Shown one piece after another: positions 26,641-37,600 of a stretch of DNA of 64,000 bases. Both the position numbers and the translations under genes were made by a program. Below the pieces are notes generated by a model that did not search any database, was not told the DNA's origin, and saw only the letters and a program-made list of their open reading frames with translations. The DNA is taken from assembly GCA_963764685.1 (NCBI GenBank), contig CAVXTT010000019.1, positions 124,001 through 188,000 on the forward strand. Direction: 5' to 3'. Source of the stretch: CAVXTT01 sp963764685. GTDB lineage: Bacteria; Bacteroidota; Ignavibacteria; Ignavibacteriales; Ignavibacteriaceae. The first letter of the stretch is position 1. The number at the start of each line of letters is the position of its first letter.

Positions 26641-26802
26641 TCGGGCAGGTCATCTAACATTATTTTTAGAGGTGTGTTATAATGGTAGATCAGAAAATCC
26701 CTGATGAACAATGTACCCTGGATATGAGACTTCACCCCCGAACCAGGGATCTGCTTTTTGTCTTTTGTCATTTCTATTGTCTTCTTCCAGATTATCAGTA
26801 GC

Positions 26803-26943
26803 CCACAGTCTTAACCATATAGCCCAGGTTTCAACCCATAGCCAACGGTTTCAACCATAATAGCCCACGGTTTCAACCATATAGCCCACGGTTTCAACCG
26901 TGGGACCGATAGAAAGAAATATTACAACCGTTTTAACGGTTTA
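26803..26943. repeat. Second GCCCACGGTTTCAACC array and palindrome module
   Basis: About four degenerate units (TAGCCCACAGTCTTAACCAT, TAGCCAACGGTTTCAACCAT and others), then the palindrome at 26885-26904 and the second palindrome. This ends in the same 59 bp as 25317-25375, in direct orientation. The two arrays bracket the T9SS gene 25624-26589. Confidence 0.87.
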
Positions 26944-27112
26944 CCCTCCTTATCCCTATCAATAGTTTTAGCATTGTATTTCAGATCAACGTTATGTCGT
27001 TTATAAATAATTATCATTTTCACAAAACGGATCGCGTGTAACCAAGGTATCCTGCGCTAATTTAATTTTACCTATGATGCAGTTATATTTCGTACAATCA
27101 AAAGGATGAACA

Positions 27113-28102
27113 ATGCAAAAACGTAAACTTGGAAAAAGCACCCTGGAAGTTTCGGCTCTCGGACTCGGCTGTATGGGAATGAGCTTTGGCTACGGACCGG
27201 CTTCCGATAAAAAAGAGATGATCTCACTTATAAGGACAGCAGTCGAACGCGGCGTAACGTTCTTCGATACTGCTGAAGCATACGGACCATTCATAAACGA
27301 AGAGCTTGTCGGGGAAGCGCTTGCCCCATTACGTAAGCAAGTGGTAATAGCTACTAAGTTCGGATTCAAATTTGGTCCCAAGGGTGAGCAGACTGGTGTG
27401 GACAGCCGTCCCGAACATATAAAGCAGGTTGCCGAAGGTTCGCTTAAGCGGCTAAGGACAGATGTTATCGACCTGTTCTACCAGCACCGTGTAGATCCCG
27501 AAGTTCCCATTGAGGATGTTGCCGGGGCGGTAAAGGATTTAATTCAGGAAGGTAAGGTTAAACATTTCGGGCTATCGGAGGCAGGAATAAAAACGATCCG
27601 GCGCGCGCACACCGTCCAGCCGGTTACTGCACTTCAGAATGAATATTCGCTGTGGTGGAGAACCCCTGAAGCTGAAGTAATGCCCGTTCTTGAAGAACTG
27701 GGAATAGGCCTGGTGCCGTTTAGTCCCCTCGGCAGAGGCTTTCTTACAGGTAAGATAAACGAGAATACCAGGTTCGACCGCACCGACTTCCGCAACATTG
27801 TACCCCGCTTTACTCCAGAAGCGCGTAAAGCCAACCAGGCATTGATTGACCTTCTTGGAAGGATCGCAGAGCTGAGAAAGGTTACACGTGCTCAGCTGGC
27901 GCTTGCCTGGCTGCTTGCCCAAAAGCCCTGGATTGTCCCAATACCCGGCACCACCAAACTGAGCCGCCTGGAGGAGAATACCGGGGCAGCTGCAGTCGAA
28001 CTTACACCAGGTGATCTCAAAGAAATTGATAATGCCCTCTCGCAGATAACTGTTGAGGGAGCCCGTTACCCCGAAGCCCTGGAACGAAGGACAGGGCTCT
28101 GA
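27113..28102 (+). CDS. Aldo/keto reductase
   Basis: A 329-residue NADPH-dependent aldo/keto reductase with a TIM-barrel fold. The start MQKRKLGKSTLEVSALGLGC is typical. The catalytic set is visible: Asp and Tyr in FFDTAEAYGPF (about 50-60), Lys in VVIATKFGFKFG (about 80) and His in DLFYQHRVDPEVP (about 118). GLVPFSPLGRGFLTGKI (about 200-216) and PWIVPIPGTTKLSRLEEN (about 278-295) are cofactor-binding loops of the YakC/AKR13-like group. The substrate is unknown; these enzymes reduce various aldehydes. It is richer in G+C and arginine codons than its neighbours by eye and stands alone between repeat-rich stretches, so recent acquisition is possible. Confidence 0.93.
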   Translation: MQKRKLGKSTLEVSALGLGCMGMSFGYGPASDKKEMISLIRTAVERGVTFFDTAEAYGPFINEELVGEALAPLRKQVVIATKFGFKFGPKGEQTGVDSRPEHIKQVAEGSLKRLRTDVIDLFYQHRVDPEVPIEDVAGAVKDLIQEGKVKHFGLSEAGIKTIRRAHTVQPVTALQNEYSLWWRTPEAEVMPVLEELGIGLVPFSPLGRGFLTGKINENTRFDRTDFRNIVPRFTPEARKANQALIDLLGRIAELRKVTRAQLALAWLLAQKPWIVPIPGTTKLSRLEENTGAAAVELTPGDLKEIDNALSQITVEGARYPEALERRTGL

Positions 28103-28217
28103 TGAAAAATAATATTCTCCAGCAGTATAAAGATTCTCATTCGACCTGATTTTAACTAAGAACTATAACCGAACTTATTCATAAAATAACTTATTTATTA
28201 AAAGGTGAAAGAGTAAT

Positions 28218-28319
28218 ATGCGGATTGGTATACTGGGATCAGGATTAATGGGGGGCAAGCAAATTAACGTAAGCTTCATAATGAGGCTGTCCCAAAAGGA
28301 CAACCTTTTATTGTTTTAA
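28218..28319 (+). pseudogene. Truncated start of a Rossmann-fold NADP-dependent oxidoreductase
   Basis: The ATG at 28218 opens MRIGILGSGLMGGK, the nucleotide-binding start of F420-dependent NADP reductase/DUF-type Rossmann proteins. After codon 14 (28259) the sequence becomes unrelated and stops at 28319. The join lies about 20 bp before an IS-end-like GAGGCTGTCCCAAAAGG. It is thus a gene cut off shortly after its start, probably by an insertion or deletion. Confidence 0.6.
28281..28306. mobile_element. IS-terminus-like sequence
   Basis: GAGGCTGTCCCAAAAGG resembles the terminal inverted repeat (GAGGCTGTCTCAAAAG type) seen at ends of many IS1182/IS4-like elements. It is followed by AAAAGGACAACCTTTT, a small palindrome. 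No transposase and no opposite end is visible in the next kilobase, so at most this is a remnant. Confidence 0.4.
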
Positions 28320-28377
28320 AAATTGTATTAGGCATAGCAAATTTTTTTCATTTTTTTATCTAAAGCACTTGGTTTCT

Positions 28378-28449
28378 AACTCTGATCTAATCCTGATGTA
28401 ATCCTCATCTAATCCTCATTTTTACCGAAATATGAGGATTAGATCAGAG
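28378..28449. repeat. Inverted repeat AACTCTGATCTAATCCT
   Basis: Arms of 17 bp at 28378-28394 and 28433-28449 are perfect reverse complements. An inner ATCTAATCCTCAT (about 28409-28421) can pair with the extended right arm as an alternative. There is no T run for termination. It lies in the gene-free stretch 28320-28591. Confidence 0.7.
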
Positions 28450-28591
28450 TTACATCATGATTGTATGAGAGTTAAAAGGCAAATTTTAATTATTTAAAAA
28501 TCAAATGGTTTATCGATCCTTCTAAAAGGAGGGGGATTTCAAAAGATAAATTTGTGAAGACTCCGGAGGGGGCAGCCATTAATAATTTTAT

Positions 28592-28935
28592 GGATCCCCT
28601 ACAGGGATCATGAATGTCTCATATTATTTTTCTACAATTATATCACCCCTACAGGGTGAAGCAAGAATATCCATAATGTATCTGTAAATCGCCAATAACA
28701 GTGGAAAAAAATAACGATCTTTAACGGAATATTAGCATATGATCAACAGAAAACTTTCCCTATAGGGAAAATAGGAAGTCTGTTGTAATAGAAAATATTA
28801 TTTAATCGATATGCTTTCCCCTGTAGGGGGAATATAATTGTAGCAAACCAGCTAACCAAAATATTTGATCCCTGTAGGGGATCCATAAATCTGATACCAA
28901 ACATTTGATCCTGTAGGGGATCATCAACAATGATA
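28592..28935. repeat. Second double-palindrome repeat island
   Basis: It has the same order as at 9236-9930. A plus-oriented unit comes first (28592-28665, GGATCCCCTACAGGGATC ... CACCCCTACAGGGTGAAGC). A decayed part with TTTCCCTATAGGGAAA follows, then an inverted unit at 28810-28890 and a partial one to 28935. The repeated order of orientations in both islands suggests that the inverted pair is the functional or mobile unit. The remaining stretch 28950-29264 shows no gene. Confidence 0.83.
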
Positions 28936-29264
28936 TAATCAGCCATTATAAATTTTATCGAATCACGATGTCCATTGGTAATATTCTGCTCAATTATATC
29001 ACCTCCATTCGCTTATATTTCCTGTAAACCGGGAACTTAAAACAGGGACCTTTTTATACCCTAAAATACGGTACAATTACGGTAGACTTTTATTTTATGG
29101 ATTTCTTATACTGGACACCTGAAACCAAGGGGATATTGTTAGGGGATCATTATAAACTCAGCCGGCTGTTACTAACTATCTTTTGGAATTGTCTCTGCAG
29201 CCGACAGGTTATTCGATAAACTTCATTTTGCTCCCGGCACTTTCCTCAATTATAAATATTACTT

Positions 29265-30296
29265 ATGAAAATTTGTCTTTTAGGGGAATACTCATCCAGG
29301 CAGTGGTGCGGAAGTGCAACAAATAAAGTACAGCATAATATTCTGAAAGAGCTGAGTAAGACCAATTCTGTTGTGCTTTATGAACTCCCGAACACTAAAT
29401 CAAAGTTAGAAAAGTTATTCAGATATTTATCGATAACACGGACAAACGAAGGAATAATAATTTCGGGAGGAATTATTTCTTTAGCGCTTCACATAATTCT
29501 AAAACAATATGATATCATTCACCTGGTAGTCATCCGGAGGTATATGTTATTATTACTCCCGGTATTGATACTGAATTCAACTAAAGTAATAATTACTATT
29601 CACGACACGATTGGGTTCAGGGAAAACAAAATAAATCAGGATTACTTTATTAAAAGAATACTCCTCTGTTGCTGCAGGATGGCATTTGTCTACAGCGACT
29701 CTGATTTTGACCTGATCTCCCGTTATAAAACTCCCGGAGAAATAAAGAAAATAAACAATGGGGTTGATCTTTCTTTCTACAGGTCAAAGAAGGAGTTTCA
29801 TCCTTCCAGAATCATCACCTTTGCGGGAGGTTTAGGGAACAGTTATAAGGGACTGCATTTCCTCGAAAGTTCATTACCGGGAATCAATGAAAATATCGAA
29901 CTTCAGATCTGCGGAGAAAATAAATATAATCTGCACCATACTAAATATTTGGGGGAACTTGACCGGAATGAGTTTCTTGATCAGCTGCGGGCAAGTTATA
30001 TTGTTGTTATTCCATCCCGGTATGAATCATTCAGTATGACGGCACTTGAGGCAATGGCAGCGGGCATACCAATAATTATTACAACAGGCTGCGGTATTTC
30101 CTCCCGCCTGATTCACCAATATGATGCTCTTATAATTAAATATGGAGATTCACAAGCCCTGGTAAACAGCATAATGCTCCTGCTGAACGACCCGGAGCTT
30201 TATTCTTTTATACAAACTAATGCTTTAAGAACAGTAAAGCGCTTCTCCTGGTCCAAAGCGGCCCAGGGTTATACCAGGTTTTACAAAACGATATGA
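29265..30296 (+). CDS. Glycosyltransferase family 4
   Basis: A 343-residue GT-B glycosyltransferase of the GT4 type, which transfers a sugar from an NDP-sugar onto a growing glycan on the cytoplasmic face. The acceptor half begins MKICLLGEYSSRQWCGS, with IITIHDTIGF near 105. The donor half has TFAGGLGNSYKGLHFLES (about 188-205). The EX7E-type motif follows in ESFSMTALEAMAAGIPIIIT (about 255-274), with both glutamates present. The stop overlaps the next start (ATGA at 30293), so translation is coupled. It is first gene of a six-gene operon. Neighbouring DNA becomes visibly A+T-richer from here on. Confidence 0.9.
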   Translation: MKICLLGEYSSRQWCGSATNKVQHNILKELSKTNSVVLYELPNTKSKLEKLFRYLSITRTNEGIIISGGIISLALHIILKQYDIIHLVVIRRYMLLLLPVLILNSTKVIITIHDTIGFRENKINQDYFIKRILLCCCRMAFVYSDSDFDLISRYKTPGEIKKINNGVDLSFYRSKKEFHPSRIITFAGGLGNSYKGLHFLESSLPGINENIELQICGENKYNLHHTKYLGELDRNEFLDQLRASYIVVIPSRYESFSMTALEAMAAGIPIIITTGCGISSRLIHQYDALIIKYGDSQALVNSIMLLLNDPELYSFIQTNALRTVKRFSWSKAAQGYTRFYKTI

Positions 30297-31655
30297 GCAT
30301 AAATTATGATCTCCTGGTTAAGGATTTTATAGCTGATTGGGAAAGAGATGATGATCCCCTGGTGCATACTTTCAAAATGGCTGCAACAGGACTTATCATT
30401 CCCTTTGTTTATAAATCGATAAGAGAAGAAATTCTACACGAAAAACCAATCCCGCTTAAAGGCTCCCGCCGCGCACTGCCTTATAAAGTAATAAATAACT
30501 TAACCGGTGCCTGCTGGTATTTTATGTGGACAATAAAATGGCTCTGTTTTATTGTACTCATAAAGCATTCACAAAAAATCGTGTTAACCTGTTTTTTCAG
30601 AAAAAGCCGGGTAATTAAAAATCAGCTTAAATTATTAAATCCTTCAAGTGAATACTTCATAAACTTTGGTTTGGTCTATGATCCTGGCCTGTTATTCGAT
30701 CCCCGGTTTATCTGCTATCCTTACGCGGTTTATAAAAAGAAATATCCCGCACCATATCCTGATCAGGTGCTTAATTATTTTTGACCAGGTTTTCAGGCGT
30801 CATTTTATAATTGATTTTGCCTACAGGAAGCAGCTCGTATATTTCCTGAATACACTTAATAGTATAAATGCCGCTTTTGGAGATCTGCTGAAGAGGATCT
30901 GCAGAAGACATAATTGTGTCTGTCTTTTCCAGGATTGCGACTACCTGGCAGAAAGGCTATTGTTCAGTCATATTTGTAATCAAAAAAATATCCCGACAAT
31001 AGTAACAGATCATTCAGTCCTGCTTTATAACCATCTTTTCCCTGGTTGTCATTCGAAGTACGCACTTGTCTGGGGAGAGCATCAAATGCAAAGGATAAAA
31101 AAGTATTCTTCAAAGCAGCCGGGTAAAATAATTATTGTTAGTAAACCGGGGTTGAAATATTCTTACAATAACAGAACAGCGAAAGCACAAAACTGGGTTT
31201 ATTTCCTTCCTGCTTTCCAGCAGGCGCATATGCAGTCGTTTTACAGGAGGTTTGAAGATTCTCTTTTAAGGATTAAAGAAATCAAAGATTATATATCAGA
31301 ATTTAATCCTCATATCAACCTCCTGGTTAAACCCCATCCCTCGGATGACATTACACTTTTTAAAATGCAGGAGGGACTAACAAGTAAAACATTCAATAAT
31401 TTAATTAACCATTGCTCTCTTGCTTTTACAGAGGATTCCACTGTTACTGCGGAGCTGCTGGGACATACTATTCCGGTAATTTATTTTGGCGACAGATCTG
31501 ATTTCGACCCGTTCAAGCTAAAGAATGGATGCGTGGATTTTGTTTACTGCGGGTTCAAAGAATCAATTATTAACAAATTAACTGAGATAAAACAGCCGGA
31601 TATTGCGAAAAGAAAAAAAATGTTCCGGTATTTTTTCGGGGACTGTAGTTGCTGA
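30293..31655 (+). CDS. Putative GT-B surface-carbohydrate transferase, one frameshift
   Basis: Read as one gene this gives about 453 residues. The first frame ends at 30784 (PDQVLNYF) and the second picks up DQVFRRHFIIDFAYRKQL. The span is 3n+1, and dropping one T from the TTTTT run at about 30778-30782 joins them. The C-terminal half has LVKPHPSDDITLF and FTEDSTVTAELLGHTIPVIYFG. A KPHP motif and an acidic/serine-rich donor loop are shared by capsule and polyglycerol-phosphate GT-B transferases. A hydrophobic helix at about 73-95 suggests membrane contact. Exact family and donor are unknown. The frame break is at a homopolymer: error, phase variation and true mutation are all possible. Confidence 0.7.
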
Positions 31656-32776
31656 TGGTAGTTTACAGGGGAAAAAATAAATTAACTTTTAAGTTTCAGG
31701 AGGCAGTTGAGAAAGTTAGAATACTTTTTATAAATCTTCTTTACTTTTATTTATTACTGATAAAACCAAAGAGGACTGTAAAATCGTTCAATGAAACTAA
31801 AAAGATTCTGCTGATTAATACCGGGGATTTGGGGGATAATATAATCGGTTTCAGGTTTATCAATGAGCTATTTCAGTCCAGCATATACCTGGTCTATGTA
31901 TTAACTAAATATCAATACCGGGGACTTTATAAGAATTTCAATCACGGTCTAATAGTCATTCCCTGGAATAAAATAAAATATAAGTATAATCCGTTTTATA
32001 AGATCAAATTGCTTTCCATTATCAGGAATCTGAACCTCGATATTGTTTTTAATATTACCCCTGAACGGGGAGTACTTAACGAGGAACTTGTCCTGTGTTC
32101 CGGAGGTAATGAACTTTGGAAGGTTAATAAAAAAGATCATTTCATTATTAACCCATTGAAGAAGAAGCTGGATAAGAAGTATAGTCACAATTTTTCCTGC
32201 GGCGGGATTAATGAATATACCATCCTGGAGAATTTAAGTGGGATCATGCGATTAAAAAATAAACCAAATAATCACATTTTACCTAAAACCTATAGGCAAA
32301 GAAAGAATATCTGCATTGCACCTTTCTCTTCAGATATTGAAAGAAATTGGGATCAGGGGAATTATCAAATCCTGATAAATGAATTCTCAAAACAACACAA
32401 TGTTATTATTCTGGGAGCGTATCAATCTTCAGATCTTGTCGATTTTAAGAATAGAAATGGGTTCAATTTTATAGGGAAGACCGGGTTCAGGAACCTGTTT
32501 CAAAAGCTCCAAGACACTGATTTGTTTATTGGAAATGATTCCGGTCTAACTCACCTGGCCTTATATCTGAATGTTCCATTAATCGCAATTATAGGAGGTG
32601 GAATGTATCAAAGATTTTTCCCTTTTAATGAAGGAAAAAATAGCCGCTACCTTTATCATCAAATGGATTGTTTCGGATGTATGTGGAAATGCAGATATAT
32701 CCAAAGATATTGCATTACAAAAGTTCGAACCGACGAAGTTATTAAAAACGCATACGGGATTCTGTGTACTAAATGA
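31655..32776 (+). CDS. Glycosyltransferase family 9 (heptosyltransferase-like)
   Basis: GT9 enzymes such as WaaC/WaaF add heptose or related sugars to LPS-type glycans. I chose the ATG at 31655, which overlaps the previous stop as TGATG; a TTG six bases earlier is possible. The product has about 373 residues. KILLINTGDLGDNIIGFRF near 50-68 is the N-terminal GT9 motif. FIGNDSGLTHLALYLNVPLI near 290-309 is the donor-binding motif with its D-S-G-x-x-H core. A CFGCMWKCRY cluster near 340 is typical of many GT9 C-termini. The next gene starts inside the stop (ATGA, 32773). The acceptor is unknown. Confidence 0.9.
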   Translation: MVVYRGKNKLTFKFQEAVEKVRILFINLLYFYLLLIKPKRTVKSFNETKKILLINTGDLGDNIIGFRFINELFQSSIYLVYVLTKYQYRGLYKNFNHGLIVIPWNKIKYKYNPFYKIKLLSIIRNLNLDIVFNITPERGVLNEELVLCSGGNELWKVNKKDHFIINPLKKKLDKKYSHNFSCGGINEYTILENLSGIMRLKNKPNNHILPKTYRQRKNICIAPFSSDIERNWDQGNYQILINEFSKQHNVIILGAYQSSDLVDFKNRNGFNFIGKTGFRNLFQKLQDTDLFIGNDSGLTHLALYLNVPLIAIIGGGMYQRFFPFNEGKNSRYLYHQMDCFGCMWKCRYIQRYCITKVRTDEVIKNAYGILCTK

Positions 32777-33455
32777 TTATAAATCTAAAAAATATTCATA
32801 TATCAGATTTACTTAAAGGGGATAAATGGATTGTACTTTATGGTGATTTTTATGTCCTCAACTATTTATATGAAAACCAACTTGTATATAACAGCGATAT
32901 AATAATTTATCCCGATTCAACTGCCGTACATATAATATTAAAATTATTTAACGTCAATAAACTTATTGAACTGGTTAGTACTGATCTTCAGGAAGAACTA
33001 TTGAATAGGGCAGCGCTCATGAAAAAAAGATATTCCTTTTTGGCGGAACAGATGAAGTCCTCAATAAGATCAGGGATAAAATGAAAGCCCGCTCAATTGA
33101 TATCGCAGGGACTGTAAATGGTTATGTTTTTAATGATGAATCGGTCTGCAAAAAAATTAATTCCTCCTGTCCGGATATTCTTTTTGTAGGACTCGGCGTA
33201 ACACGCCAGGAAAAATGGATAGGAGATAACTATAAAAAGCTAAATGTTCCATTAATTATTTCAGTCGGCGGGTGGTTTCAATATTTAGGAGGAGTAAAAA
33301 AAAGACCCCCTTTAATTCTTAGGAAATTACATCTTGAATGGCTTTATAAATTTTGCCGGGAGTTTCGAAGGGTCTGGAAAAGATACCTTATTATCTTACC
33401 CTTATTTATGTTACGGATAATAACTGGCAAGATCAAAGTCGAATTGGAACAATGA
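32773..33455 (+). CDS. WecG/TagA/CpsF family glycosyltransferase (GT26), one frameshift
   Basis: GT26 enzymes transfer an amino sugar (for example N-acetylmannosamine) to an undecaprenyl-diphosphate-linked sugar. The N-terminal half reads to 33084, with YPDSTAVHIILKLF near 47-60. The second half begins in another frame from about 33020: IFLFGGTDEVLNKIRDK, then LFVGLGVTRQEKWI, ISVGGWFQYLGGVKKRPP and LEWLYKFCREFRRVWKRYL, all family motifs. The span is 3n+2. The junction is an A7 tract (33021-33027) inside ATGAAAAAAAG; eight As give MKKKIFLFGG. So homopolymer error, on/off slippage or transcriptional slippage could each restore it. It overlaps the following start by ATGA. Confidence 0.87.
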
Positions 33456-34604
33456 AAATATTATTCTTTAATGAATTTACTTCGATATCCGGTGGAACAG
33501 ATGCCGTTTTTAATATGGAATTAAATTATTTAATAGAATTGGGTGCTGATATCAGATATTGTTCGTTCAACAATAAGGAATTATTAAAAAGCTCAATAGC
33601 CAGGCAAATTAAGATTTACAATTCTTCCTGTTATGGCAAATCGCTAATTGTAAAACTTCAGAATGAAATTGATAATTACCAGCCGGACATTATTCATTTT
33701 CATAATATTTATCAGATTTTCCGTTCACCGGTCTGGCTGAAGATCAATCCTGGTCGGTCTAAAATTATACTTCATCTTCACAATTTTTATCCCTTGTGCC
33801 TTAATTCATTAATGTACAGAAATGAGTTTTGCAGTCAATGCTTTGACAAAAACAGCTGGTTACCGGGAATCAGGTACAGATGTTATGATAATTCACTGTT
33901 AAGATCCTTCTTTGTTTCGACAAATAGGTTAAGACCTAAACAATGGATTCATAGCGTTGATAAAATTTCAAGAATATTTGTTGTCAGCAGGTATCTTTTC
34001 AATAAACTATTAGAATTTGGTGTGCCATATAGGGTTATGGAAATTCTTCCCAATCCGGTGAATGTGCACAATATAAATATAAACGGTGACTATGTTCTTT
34101 ACCTCGGAAATATTTCTTATGAAAAGGGTATCGATACTTTCTGCGAGGTCGCTAAGCGACTGCCTAAATTAAAATTTATTGCTGCCGGAGATGGAAAGGC
34201 ACTACAATATGTGCAAAAAAAGTATAGCGGGTTTCCAAATTTATCCTTCACTGGTTATGTAGATGGTCAACGGAAAGAAGAATTATTAAGTCAATGTAGA
34301 TTTCTTTATTTCCCAACCCGTTGTTTCGAAACATTCGGTATGGTAATCATTGAGGCTTTCAGTTATGGTAAACCAGTACTTACGACAGGTAGTGGTGCTA
34401 GCCGCAGAATTAGTAAAGAACGGGGTGACAGGTATAATCAATAGCGATTCTGATATAAACTCTCAGACAGCATCAGTATTTAATTTATGGAATGAAACCG
34501 GTGAGAATGATAAATATTCAGATCATTGTTTCGAATTATCAAAAGAATATTCTGTCCGGGAACATATCACCCGGCTGCTGAAATCATATAAAAATCTTTT
34601 GTAA
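33452..34604 (+). CDS. Glycosyltransferase family 4, one frameshift near the end
   Basis: The start ATG at 33452 overlaps the preceding stop (ATGA); an upstream in-frame ATG at 33353 would lie inside the previous gene and is unlikely. The product opens MKILFFNEFTSISGGTDAVF, has IHFHNIYQIFRSP near 80 and ILHLHNFYPLC near 105. The donor half has VLYLGNISYEKGIDTFCEVA near 212-230 and CFETFGMVIIEAFSYGKPVL near 290-309, the EX7E-type GT4 motif. Near 34399 the frame shifts by one base (span 3n+1). After it AELVKNGVTGIINSDSDI and a normal C-terminus continue to 34604. The shift is not in a homopolymer. It lies 17 bp before the peptidase gene. Confidence 0.87.
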
Positions 34605-34621
34605 AGATTGATCGGGGGAAA

Positions 34622-37600
34622 ATGAAAAATGCACTATTCTTTGCTCTTTGTATTTTTGCCTGCAATATTTCCGGTCAATATCGTCTTCTGGCGTATTCAG
34701 AAGAAGGGAAGTCCATACGACTCAGGATCAGTCTGGAAAGTGGTTATATGTCAAAAACTTATTTTGATGAAAGCCGGCCTGGTGAATATGCATTTCCCTC
34801 AAAAGAAATAATGATAGGAATCCCTTTCAATTCAGTAGTAGTTAGTTTTTCCGCAAAAATATTAAAAGAAAAATCATTAAATATTCCGCCTCGTTTTAAT
34901 CCGGAAATAATTAGGTTAAACGATTCAGTTTCATTCTATAGTGCACCCCTCAAATTATTTCCCGCAAATAATGGTCTTCTTGAGAATAAAGGGTATTTAG
35001 AAATTGATAATATCAAGACAATACATCTGAAGTTAAATCAGTATGATTTTAATGATACGACAAAGATGATAAAGGAAATTGAAGAAGTTGAGGTTAAGCT
35101 TATTTTAAATGAGGATGTTCCAAATCCATTAGAAGCCTTAATAAATATCCCGATATACAAGACTGAAGATATTTTAATCAACAGGATTTATGCTTATAGA
35201 TTTACCGATGGGACTCAACATCATTTTCCCGATAGCACAGGTGACTGGATAGTATATAATAAGGAATATATTAAAATAAAAACTGCTGCTTATGACCTTT
35301 ACAGAATTTCTTATGAAGATCTGGAGAACTTAAATGTAAATTCTGCTGGAATAAATCCCCTTACTATTAATTTATATATGAATGGGAACAAAGTCCCTAT
35401 TTACATACATGGAGAATCAAATGGACTATTTGAACCTGGTGAATATATAGAATTTTGCGGATCAAGAAACTTGGGGGAAGCCTATCATGAGATAAGCAAT
35501 TATAATGAAGGATACAATGAGTTTACAGGAATATATTCCGATACTTCTGTTTTATGGCTTACCTGGGGAGATACAGAACCTCTCAGGGTAAACATTACAA
35601 ATGGTATAATGGGAGGATCATTTGATACACTCCGATATTTTAGTTCAACACTGCATATTGAAAAAAATAATTGGTTTGACTTCTCTGTCGATGATATTAT
35701 CAGGAGGGAACTTCCCTACCGGGTAGAGAATAAAACCTGGGGATGGACCACTTTAGGGGTCGGTTTGAAATTATTTGATTTTAATATTGAAGATGTTTAT
35801 CCGGGGAAACCTGTTACGCTTTATGCAAAATACCAGAGCTATGCATCTTCAATTATTGAACATTCACATCGGACAGGAATTGGTCTGAATGATGATACGA
35901 CAGCCTATGATTTAGATTTTCTTGCCAATTACCAGCAAAAAGTCAATAAGATTATTCTTTCGTCAGACTCACTACTCAACGGAAATAATATATTCAAGTT
36001 CTTTTCATATCCAACTGCATCTCCCATCAATAGTATTTTTTTTGATTGGTATGAGGTAATCTATCCAAAGTATTTAAAGATGCGGCTGGATTCCATCTGT
36101 TTCCGATTTAATTTTCTTTCTTCCGCATTTGTTAAATCAATTTTAATAAGTGATTCAGCACCTCGTGATTATTCGATTTGGAGATCGGGAAAAAGTACTG
36201 AAAAGTATCTCAACTATTTTAACAGTGATGGATATCTTTGTTTAAGTGATACAATTTCTAACATAGATAATTTTTTTATAAAATCGAGTGAAAATATTAA
36301 AACTCCTCTTCTCGATTCTGTAAAATTCTTTGTTAATCTCAGAGATACGACCGAACAGAGTGATTATCTATTGATTACTTCAGATAATTTCTTAGAAAAA
36401 GCTGTCCAATACTCAGCCTTCATATCGCAAACGTATGATATTAAAGCTGATGTAATCAACGTTAATGATATTTATGATGAGTTCGCGTACGGCAACTTTA
36501 ATCCTGAAGCGATAAAAGCTTTCCTTGAGTATGCTGGCAGATTTTGGAGAAAACCAGCACCGAAATATGTTTTTATAGTCGGAGATTGCACTTATGATTA
36601 TCATAGCAACAAGCACAATTTCCAGGGGGCACCTGTAATGAATAATTTTGTCCCTTCTTTTGGGGCACCGGTAAGTGACAACTGGTTCGTGATAAATGAT
36701 ACTACGGGGGCAATGATTCAGACGATGAATATCGGCAGACTTCCCGTAAATACCATTAGGGAGTTTGAGAATTATTTTGATAAACACCGTAAATATCTGA
36801 ATAAGAATTTTGACAACTGGAATAAGAAATATCTGCTTTTCTCGGGCGGACCGACAGATAACCCTCAACAGTTGGAACAATTAAAAGGAGTACACGATTC
36901 AATTTTAACAAAGCTGATATCTCCATCTCCCACTGGTGGTATGTACAAACATTTTTATAAAACAATTACTCCTGTTACCAGCTTTGGCCCCTATCCTAAT
37001 GAGGAAGTTCAGAATGCAATCGACAGCAGTGCAATCTTAATTTCATATTTGGGCCACAGCGGTACACAAACCTGGGATAATGGCATAGTGGATCCTGGTC
37101 AACTTCATACCCCGCTCCAGGTTTTCCCTTTAATTACAGATTTTGGATGTTCCACAGGTAAATTTGCAGAACCTGACATAGTTTCTTTTTCTGAATTGTT
37201 CACGGCAGATGAGAATGGAGAGGCAATCGCATATATCGGTAATTCGTCCCTTGGTTTTATTTCTACCTCAACAATTTACCCTTTTCTGTTCTTTAAAAAG
37301 CTGCTGGTAGATTCAGTTCGTTGCATAAGTGAAGCTCATAGCCTGGCTAAACTTGAAATGATGCAAAGTTATGGAAGCAGCGGAGTATTCAAACTATTTG
37401 CATTAACAAATACTTTGTTTGGAGATCCAATTATCTCGCTGCCTGTTCCACAGAAACCAAATCTGTCTTTTGCTAGCGTGCTGTTATCTGATTATTATCC
37501 CTCTGAGAATGAAGACAGCTTAAATATAAAAATAATTTACTGTAACTCGGGAAGGTTTTCTCCGCATGATTTTGAAATCCGGATATCCGACGAGATGAAT

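Noticed and set aside
26682..26801. A 39-codon open frame (MVDQKIPDEQC...)
   Set aside because: It has poor ribosome binding, runs into the following repeat array and resembles no known peptide.
25215..26943. Possible CRISPR array of GCCCACGGTTTCAACC units
   Set aside because: Units are spaced by only a few bases with no unique spacers, and they are half-copies of a palindrome. No cas gene is present.
28743..28946. A 67-residue open frame
   Set aside because: It is a translation of the double-palindrome repeat, with PLQG-type words from GGATCCCCTACAGGG.
33353..33451. Upstream start for the second GT4 gene
   Set aside because: The added 33 residues overlap the GT26 gene in another frame, and the ATGA overlap at 33452 matches the other junctions in this operon.
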